Assembly (NCBI GenBank): GCA_019510535.1
Contig: JAEKKE010000181.1
Location: 1-10,989 of the forward strand
Direction: 5' to 3'
DNA length: 10,989 nucleotides
Source of the DNA: Acidobacteriota bacterium
GTDB lineage: Bacteria; Acidobacteriota; Terriglobia; Terriglobales; Acidobacteriaceae
Below are positions 6,306 to 10,989 of the stretch, piece by piece. Numbering within the stretch: the stretch's first letter is position 1; each line of letters begins with the position of its first letter. The notes beneath the pieces are model-generated. The model searched no databases. It was not told the DNA's origin and saw nothing but the letters and a program-made list of their open reading frames with translations. Made by a program: the position numbers and the translations under genes.

Positions 6306-7391
6306 ATGCCCAGCACCCAGGAAGTGCGTTGGTCGCAGTTGAAAGTCGGCGTGATTGTTCTGATCTCGCTCACGCTGTTGATCGTCCTCATCTTCCTGCT
6401 CACCAGTTCTCAGGGCGCCAGCCTCTTCTCCAAAAAGCTCATGGTACGGGTTTACTTCGATAATTCCGCCGGCCTGAAAGTCGGAGCGCCGGTCACCTTG
6501 CAGGGCGTCACCATCGGGAATGTGACTGGAGTGCGGGTCGTGGACGATCTCGCGCGCAAGCTGATGCCTGTGGAAGCCAGCCTGAGGCTCGACGCCAAGT
6601 ACCAGTCCCTGTTGCACAAGGACACCACTGCCGCGCTCTCCACCGTCGGTGTTCTCGGCGACACCGTTATCGATCTCAACAGCCAGGTTGCGACCGGAGC
6701 GCTGTTGCAGGACGGAGATATCTTGAAGACCCTCGATACGCCCAACCTGCAGGATGTCGTCAAATCCAGCCAGGGCACGATCGAGAGCCTGAACGTAATT
6801 CTTGCCAAGCTTGACCGCATCGTCGACACCATCGCCAGCGGTAAAGGCGCTATCGGCCAGCTCATCTATGACGACTCGCTCTATGTGCGGGCGAACAAGA
6901 CCGTTGCCGAGCTGCAGCGTCTGTCGGAGAACCTGAACAACGGACAGGGTTCGATCGGCAAGCTGTTGAAGGATGACGAGGTGTACAACCGCCTCAACTC
7001 CACGACGGCAAAGATCGACCACATCGCTTCAGAGCTCGACGCCGGCAAGGGCAGCGCAGGCAAGCTGCTGAAAGACGATGCGCTCTATAACAACCTGAAC
7101 TCTACCCTGGCGCACGCGAACTCCATCCTCGCTGAAGCGGACGCGGGTAAGGGGGGGCTGGGACTCCTGCTGAAAGACGCCGCCTTTGCGGCCAAGCTGA
7201 ACAACACCATCACCCGCTTGGACGACCTGATCACCGGCATTGATGAAGGCAAAGGAACGGCAGGCAAGCTCGTGAAGGATGACGCGATGTATAACAACGT
7301 GAACACCCTGCTGACCAGCTCCAACAGCCTGGTCAACACCATCCGCAGCGACCCGAAGAAGTACCTGACCATCCGCTTGCGGGTGTTCTAA
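6306..7391 (+). CDS. MCE-domain (MlaD-like) protein with 34-residue repeats
   Basis: A 361-residue envelope protein with a single N-terminal membrane helix (about residues 13-33, VGVIVLISLTLLIVLIFLL) and then one MCE domain (about 45-125), recognised by VRVYFDNSAGLKVGAPVTLQGVTIGNV and the closing GVLGDTVIDL. MCE proteins bind lipids in the periplasm and usually serve MlaFEDB-type phospholipid transporters. The C-terminal 180 residues contain five copies of a G(K/Q)GxxGxLLxDDxxY motif starting at residues 179, 213, 247, 281 and 315, exactly 34 apart, probably a helical tube-like extension. AAAGGAGAG (6295-6303) sets the ATG start. No MlaE or MlaF gene adjoins it, and the nearby LolD-type ATPase is on the other strand. 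Lipid handling is inferred from the family. Confidence 0.9.
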   Translation: MPSTQEVRWSQLKVGVIVLISLTLLIVLIFLLTSSQGASLFSKKLMVRVYFDNSAGLKVGAPVTLQGVTIGNVTGVRVVDDLARKLMPVEASLRLDAKYQSLLHKDTTAALSTVGVLGDTVIDLNSQVATGALLQDGDILKTLDTPNLQDVVKSSQGTIESLNVILAKLDRIVDTIASGKGAIGQLIYDDSLYVRANKTVAELQRLSENLNNGQGSIGKLLKDDEVYNRLNSTTAKIDHIASELDAGKGSAGKLLKDDALYNNLNSTLAHANSILAEADAGKGGLGLLLKDAAFAAKLNNTITRLDDLITGIDEGKGTAGKLVKDDAMYNNVNTLLTSSNSLVNTIRSDPKKYLTIRLRVF

Positions 7392-7423
7392 TCCGTTCTT
7401 CGTTTTCCAATACGTAGCCCTCA

Positions 7424-7484
7424 GCGGCTAAAGCCGCACTCTCTCATGTCAATTTGGCATGGCTGAAGCCATGCCCTTAAGCAA
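7424..7484. repeat. Paired palindromic intergenic repeat
   Basis: Two compact palindromes lie in tandem: GCGGCTAAAGCCGC (7424-7437), with six-base arms, and a 20-base unit at 7456-7475 with nine-base arms GGCATGGCT and AGCCATGCC around GA. The tail CCCTTAAGCAA continues to 7484 and matches the degraded copy at 48-70. They sit between the MCE gene and the M13 peptidase. The form is that of REP-like extragenic repeats; whether they help end MCE transcription is unknown. Confidence 0.6.
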
Positions 7485-7579
7485 GACATTCGCGCGGTGC
7501 GCGAAGGAGAGACAAGACTCCGCCGGCTGTAATAGACGACTACTTTTCCCCGGAACCCGCGCCACCGCTCAGGCGTATT

Positions 7580-7606
7580 CTCTAGGAATCAGTTTTCCTA
7601 GAGGAG
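7580..7606 (+). promoter_or_regulatory. Hairpin overlapping the M13 peptidase ribosome site
   Basis: CTCTAGGAA (7580-7588) and TTCCTAGAG (7595-7603) are perfect nine-base complements around the loop TCAGTT. The right arm runs into GAGGAG (7601-7606), the Shine-Dalgarno of the peptidase five bases before its ATG at 7612. In RNA it would partly hide the ribosome site; in DNA the same symmetry could be a dimer operator. Which applies cannot be told from sequence. Confidence 0.5.
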
Positions 7607-7611
7607 TCCCC

Positions 7612-9657
7612 ATGCGTCTTTCCCTTCTGGCGCCGGCGCTGCTGCTTGGCAGCCTGCCCGCTATCGCACAGGTTTCTGCCCCCACCGCTGAGCCTAAACA
7701 ACCTGTCAGCTTCGATCTTTCGGGAATCGACAAGACGGCCGATCCATGCACGGACTTCTATCAGTACGCCTGCGGTAACTGGAAGAAGAGCAATCCGATT
7801 CCGGCCGACCAGACTCGCTGGGGCCGCTTCAACGAGCTCGCAGAGCGCAACAATTACCTGCTCTATCAGCAGTTGAAGGCTGCAGCCGACTCTCCGAAGA
7901 CGCCCCTCGCCAAGAAGTATGGCGACTTCTTCGCCGCCTGCATGGACAAGCCGCTGGCCGATAAGCTCGGCTATACCCCTCTCGATGCCCAGTTCAAGGC
8001 CATTGCCGACTTCAATGATCCGAAGAAGTTCGCTACCTTCGCGGGCATGATGGAGGACAAGTACGCGCAGGGCTTCTTCTTCGGTTTCGGCTCCGATCAG
8101 GACCAGAAGGACGCCTCAAAGGTCATCGGCGAGGTTGACCAGGCCGGTCTCGCGCTACCGGACCGCGACTACTATCTGCAGAACGATGAGCGCATGACCA
8201 AGATCCGGGAGCAGTACCTGGAGCACATGAAGAAGATGTTCGCACTTATCGGCGACACGCCCGAGCAGGCCGCTGCCGAAGCAAAGGCTGTGCTTGCGGT
8301 AGAGACCGAACTGGCGCAGGGCTCCATGTCACGAGTTGCCCGTCGCAATCCCAACAACGTTTACCACATCATGACCATCGCGCAGCTCCAGGATCTGACT
8401 CCGGGCTTCGACTGGAAGGTTTACCTGGCCGCCAAGAAGGAGTCGGCTCTCCCGAGCCTGAATGTGGCGACGCCCGACTTCTTCAAGTCCATGAACCTGC
8501 AGCTCTCCGCTGAGAAGCTCGCAGCATTGAAGAGCTACATGCGCTGGCATGTACTGCACCGTTATGCCGCCAATCTCAATGAACCCATCGCAGCGGAGAA
8601 CTTCAACTTCTTCGGCGCGACGCTTACCGGTCAGAAAGAGCAGACACCGCGTTGGAAGCGCTGCACCTCGATGACCGATCGCGCGCTTGGAGAAGCTGTC
8701 GGGCAGGACTGGGTGAAGCAGTACTTCCCTCCCTCTTCGAAGGACAGCATGGAGAAGCTGGTCGACGCGCTGGACAAGTCTCTCGGAGACGACATCAAGG
8801 GTCTGGACTGGATGAGCGACGCCACCAAGGTCGAAGCGCAGAAGAAACTCGACGCCTTCCGCCGCAAGATCGGTTATCCCGAGAACTGGCGCGACTATTC
8901 GAAGCTGGAGACCAAACGGAACGATCTGATCGGAAACCTCGCCCGTTCGGCAGCGTTTACCGATCGCCGCGATCTGGACAAGATTGGCAAGCCCGTCGAC
9001 GAGCGTGAATGGCTGATGACGCCGCCGACGGTCAACGCCTACTACAACCCGGCGCAGAACGACATCAACTTCCCAGCCGGCATCCTGCAGCCGCCGTTCT
9101 TCGACGCGAAGATCGATCCGGCTGTGAACTTCGGCGGCATCGGCGTCGTGATCGGACACGAGATGACGCACGGTTTCGACGACGAAGGCAGCCAGTTCGA
9201 TGCACAGGGCAATGTGCGTTCCTGGTGGACCGATGAAGATCGCAAAAAATTTGAGGCCCGCACTGACTGCGAGGTCAAGGAGTATGACGGCTTCGAGGTC
9301 GCTGCCGGCCAGAACCTGAACGGCAAGCTGACACTGGGCGAGAACACGGCCGACAACGGCGGCCTAAGAATCGCCTATGCCGCGCTGATGAGCGTTCTGG
9401 CGCAGCAGGGCGGCGATGCGGCGTCAAAGCAGGTGGACGGATACACTCCCCAGCAGCGCTACTTCATCGGTTTTGCTCAGGTATGGTGCGAAAACACCCG
9501 CGAAGCGACTGCTCGCCTGCGGGCGAAGACCGATCCGCACTCCAGCGGCCAATGGCGCGTCAACGGCAGCGTGCAGAACTTCGAGGAGTTCGGAAAGGCA
9601 TTCGGGTGCAGGAAAGGGCAGCCCATGGTGCCGGTCAACTCCTGCCGCGTCTGGTAG
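7612..9657 (+). CDS. Secreted M13-family zinc metallopeptidase (neprilysin/PepO type)
   Basis: A 681-residue exported endopeptidase of full M13 length. The signal peptide MRLSLLAPALLLGSLPAIAQ is followed by the M13 N-terminal domain, starting with the typical DPCTDFYQYACGNW. The catalytic domain has NAYYNPAQNDINFPAGILQPPFF, the zinc motif HEMTH (His516, Glu517, His520) followed by GFDDEGSQFD, and ENTADNGG with third ligand Glu577 and Asp581. It ends in CRVW, the usual M13 terminus. The frame is open back to 7459, but that part lies in the repeat region; ATG 7612 has GAGGAG five bases upstream and starts a clean signal peptide. Family members cleave short peptides in the periplasm or outside the cell. 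Substrate is unknown. It has its own terminator. Confidence 0.97.
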   Translation: MRLSLLAPALLLGSLPAIAQVSAPTAEPKQPVSFDLSGIDKTADPCTDFYQYACGNWKKSNPIPADQTRWGRFNELAERNNYLLYQQLKAAADSPKTPLAKKYGDFFAACMDKPLADKLGYTPLDAQFKAIADFNDPKKFATFAGMMEDKYAQGFFFGFGSDQDQKDASKVIGEVDQAGLALPDRDYYLQNDERMTKIREQYLEHMKKMFALIGDTPEQAAAEAKAVLAVETELAQGSMSRVARRNPNNVYHIMTIAQLQDLTPGFDWKVYLAAKKESALPSLNVATPDFFKSMNLQLSAEKLAALKSYMRWHVLHRYAANLNEPIAAENFNFFGATLTGQKEQTPRWKRCTSMTDRALGEAVGQDWVKQYFPPSSKDSMEKLVDALDKSLGDDIKGLDWMSDATKVEAQKKLDAFRRKIGYPENWRDYSKLETKRNDLIGNLARSAAFTDRRDLDKIGKPVDEREWLMTPPTVNAYYNPAQNDINFPAGILQPPFFDAKIDPAVNFGGIGVVIGHEMTHGFDDEGSQFDAQGNVRSWWTDEDRKKFEARTDCEVKEYDGFEVAAGQNLNGKLTLGENTADNGGLRIAYAALMSVLAQQGGDAASKQVDGYTPQQRYFIGFAQVWCENTREATARLRAKTDPHSSGQWRVNGSVQNFEEFGKAFGCRKGQPMVPVNSCRVW

Positions 9658-9675
9658 CTCGCTCCTGAAATCACC

Positions 9676-9702
9676 AAAAGCCCGGCTAACGCCGGGCTTT
9701 TT
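9676..9702 (+). terminator. Intrinsic terminator after the M13 peptidase
   Basis: Perfect 11-base arms AAAAGCCCGGC (9676-9686) and GCCGGGCTTTT (9691-9701) around a TAAC loop, followed by T. It begins 18 bases past the stop codon. Confidence 0.93.
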
Positions 9703-9727
9703 CTTTCCGTCAAACGAGCCACTCCCG

Positions 9728-9757
9728 GTGGCACAAAGTATCCCGCCCTTTTACAAT
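9728..9757 (+). promoter_or_regulatory. Possible promoter of the lipoprotein gene
   Basis: TACAAT (9752-9757) is a good -10 box. GTGGCA (9728-9733), 18 bases upstream, is a partial -35 match (four of six). It lies between the terminator and the lipoprotein start, leaving a leader of roughly 75 bases. Confidence 0.4.
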
Positions 9758-9839
9758 GGAGCGAGGAAAAGAACCCACAGATTGGACGGCCTGAACGGCA
9801 GCAACTCCGCCGATAGGCTCTTGAGGTAAAAGGAAGCGC

Positions 9840-10989
9840 ATGAAGTTGAGTCTGTCTGGCCGGCTAATGCTGGCTTGTGTAGTGTCACTGGCACTGATCA
9901 GCGGTATGACCGCCTGCGGCGGTGGCACCGTAGGTTTTATGTGGGTTCTGGGCACGCAGTATAACCAGGTTGACGGTTTCAAGATCGATAACTTCACCGG
10001 AAACCTGACGAAGGTCGTGCACGCCCCATTCAGCTCCGGCGGTACAAACCCGGTTTCGATCGTGGTTCGTCCCGGTGGCCGCTGGGTCTACGTCGTAAAT
10101 AAGGGCGTTGCCCCCACCTACGACAAGAACGGCGCACCGGTAGCCAACACGGGCACCGCCGGTACGATCTCGATCTATTCCGTTGGTGGAGACGGCGTAC
10201 TGAGCTATCAGCTCAGCCAGGCCAGCCAGGGAACGAACCCCATCTGGGCACAGATGGACTCCTCTGGAAACTACCTCTACGTCCTCGATGCTCTCTCGAA
10301 CCAGAATGACGCAAGCCAATATGTGGTCACTTCGGCGAATCCAAACCCGGTAGGCGCTATCACGGTATTCAGCATCGCCGCCGACACTGGCCGTCTTACC
10401 CTGATACAGAATCAGCAGACGAAGTGCACGACAAGCGCCTGCAATGGCCAGCAGCTTACCTACTTTCCGGTTGGCAAGAATCCGACAATGATGAAGTTCT
10501 TCTCGTCGGGTTACCTCTTCACGCTGAACGCCGGCGATTCGACGTCAACTGGTCCTAGCATCACCACCTATCAGCAGAACAGCACCAACGGTCAGCTCAC
10601 CCTGGTCGCTAACAGCACGACGCAGCTCGCCGCCGCCGGTACCAATATCTCTTCCATTACCAGCAACGGCACCTACGTCTACCTGACCGACGTCACCAAC
10701 AACCAGATCTATGCCTACACCGTCAGCAGCGGAGCGTTGCAGCCAGTCACCGGCAGCCCCTTCGCCAACCTGTCGCCGGCAACCACTCCGGTCTGGACGC
10801 TGGTCGATAGCAAGGGCAAGTTCCTGTACGTCCTGAACCAGGGCACCTCGAACGTACAGAACGTCTCCAGCACCATCTCGGCCTTCACGATCGATACCCA
10901 GGGCCGTCTGGCTCGCCTGGCTGATACCAGCAACCCGTATCCGGTCGGCTCCGGTCCGGTCTGCATGCTGCAGGATCCGTCGAACCAGT
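9840..10989 (+). CDS. Beta-propeller lipoprotein (lactonase-like fold), truncated by window end
   Basis: The reading frame is open from ATG 9840 to the last base, 383 codons with no stop, so the C-terminus is missing. AAAAGGAAG just upstream is a good ribosome site. The N-terminus is a lipoprotein signal ending in MTAC, placing the lipidated Cys at residue 26, followed by a Gly-rich linker. The rest is built of repeated blades with the pattern I-x-x-(Y/F)-x(6,8)-G-x-L, for example GTISIYSVGGDGVLSYQ, GAITVFSIAADTGRLTLI, QIYAYTVSSGALQPVTGSPF and STISAFTIDTQGRLARL, interleaved with (F/Y)LYVLN-type strands. This matches the seven-bladed lactonase/YVTN-type propeller proteins common in acidobacteria. 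Many such proteins have no proven enzyme activity, so 6-phosphogluconolactonase function should not be assumed. Confidence 0.88.
   Translation, partial: MKLSLSGRLMLACVVSLALISGMTACGGGTVGFMWVLGTQYNQVDGFKIDNFTGNLTKVVHAPFSSGGTNPVSIVVRPGGRWVYVVNKGVAPTYDKNGAPVANTGTAGTISIYSVGGDGVLSYQLSQASQGTNPIWAQMDSSGNYLYVLDALSNQNDASQYVVTSANPNPVGAITVFSIAADTGRLTLIQNQQTKCTTSACNGQQLTYFPVGKNPTMMKFFSSGYLFTLNAGDSTSTGPSITTYQQNSTNGQLTLVANSTTQLAAAGTNISSITSNGTYVYLTDVTNNQIYAYTVSSGALQPVTGSPFANLSPATTPVWTLVDSKGKFLYVLNQGTSNVQNVSSTISAFTIDTQGRLARLADTSNPYPVGSGPVCMLQDPSNQ

Noticed and set aside
6210..7022. Minus-strand 270-codon frame opposite the MCE gene
   Set aside because: It is antisense to a gene with clear domain motifs and a strong ribosome site; no motif of its own.
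4596..7391. ABC ATPase and MCE protein as one Mla lipid transporter
   Set aside because: They are on opposite strands, separated by acpS, and the ATPase has LolD/MacB rather than MlaF character; no MlaE permease is present.
7459..7611. Upstream extension of the M13 peptidase frame to an ATG at 7459
   Set aside because: It runs through the palindromic repeat, would bury the signal peptide, and a better ribosome site directly precedes ATG 7612.
8329..9171. Minus-strand 280-codon frame inside the M13 gene
   Set aside because: A complement artefact of GC-rich codon use across a conserved catalytic domain.
9729..9750. Sigma-54 type promoter suggested by TGGCAC
   Set aside because: The required downstream TTGC element at the right spacing is missing; the TACAAT box fits a standard promoter better.
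1..10989. CRISPR array, tRNA, rRNA or transposase
   Set aside because: No regularly spaced direct repeats, no cloverleaf or ribosomal sequence, and no transposase-like frame were seen on either strand.

Overview
The window looks like chromosome from a moderately GC-rich, Gram-negative soil bacterium, most likely Acidobacteriota of the Terriglobia type (Terriglobus, Edaphobacter or Granulicella relatives). This placement is inference from the gene set and style: an M13 metallopeptidase, an MCE protein, a beta-propeller lipoprotein and dispersed intergenic hairpin repeats. No marker gene was compared.

Layout. Bases 1-147 hold only a degraded copy of an intergenic repeat (48-70). On the minus strand, a TetR-type regulator (148-777) lies downstream of a secreted protein of unknown function (856-1923). 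A perfect 22-bp palindrome (1948-1969), preceded by TTGACA, sits just upstream of the pair. This looks like an autoregulated two-gene operon. A structured repeat (2029-2135) and a strong terminator (2137-2173) separate it from ndk (minus, 2199-2615). Divergent from ndk is a plus-strand series: a 54-residue two-helix membrane protein (2724-2888), a beta-carbonic anhydrase (2972-3601) and a bestrophin-family channel (3598-4512). The channel's TTG start overlaps the carbonic anhydrase stop.

Convergent to that series is a minus-strand pair: a LolD/MacB-type ABC ATPase with no permease in view (4596-5315) and a small unknown protein upstream of it (5349-5705). Then on the plus strand come acpS (5812-6198) and an MCE/MlaD-like protein (6306-7391) whose C-terminus is a strict 34-residue repeat. 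The 7392-7611 gap carries two palindromic repeat units and a hairpin that overlaps the ribosome binding site of a secreted M13 peptidase (7612-9657). That gene ends in a textbook terminator (9676-9702). The last gene, a beta-propeller lipoprotein (9840 onward), runs off the window.

How the genes fit together. Most are envelope or housekeeping functions. The best candidates for functional coupling are the TetR/secreted-protein pair with its operator and the carbonic anhydrase/bestrophin pair, which could couple CO2-bicarbonate conversion to anion permeation. No phage genes, transposases, CRISPR arrays, rRNA or tRNA were seen. Nothing forms a clearly new multi-gene system; the most notable items are small-scale.
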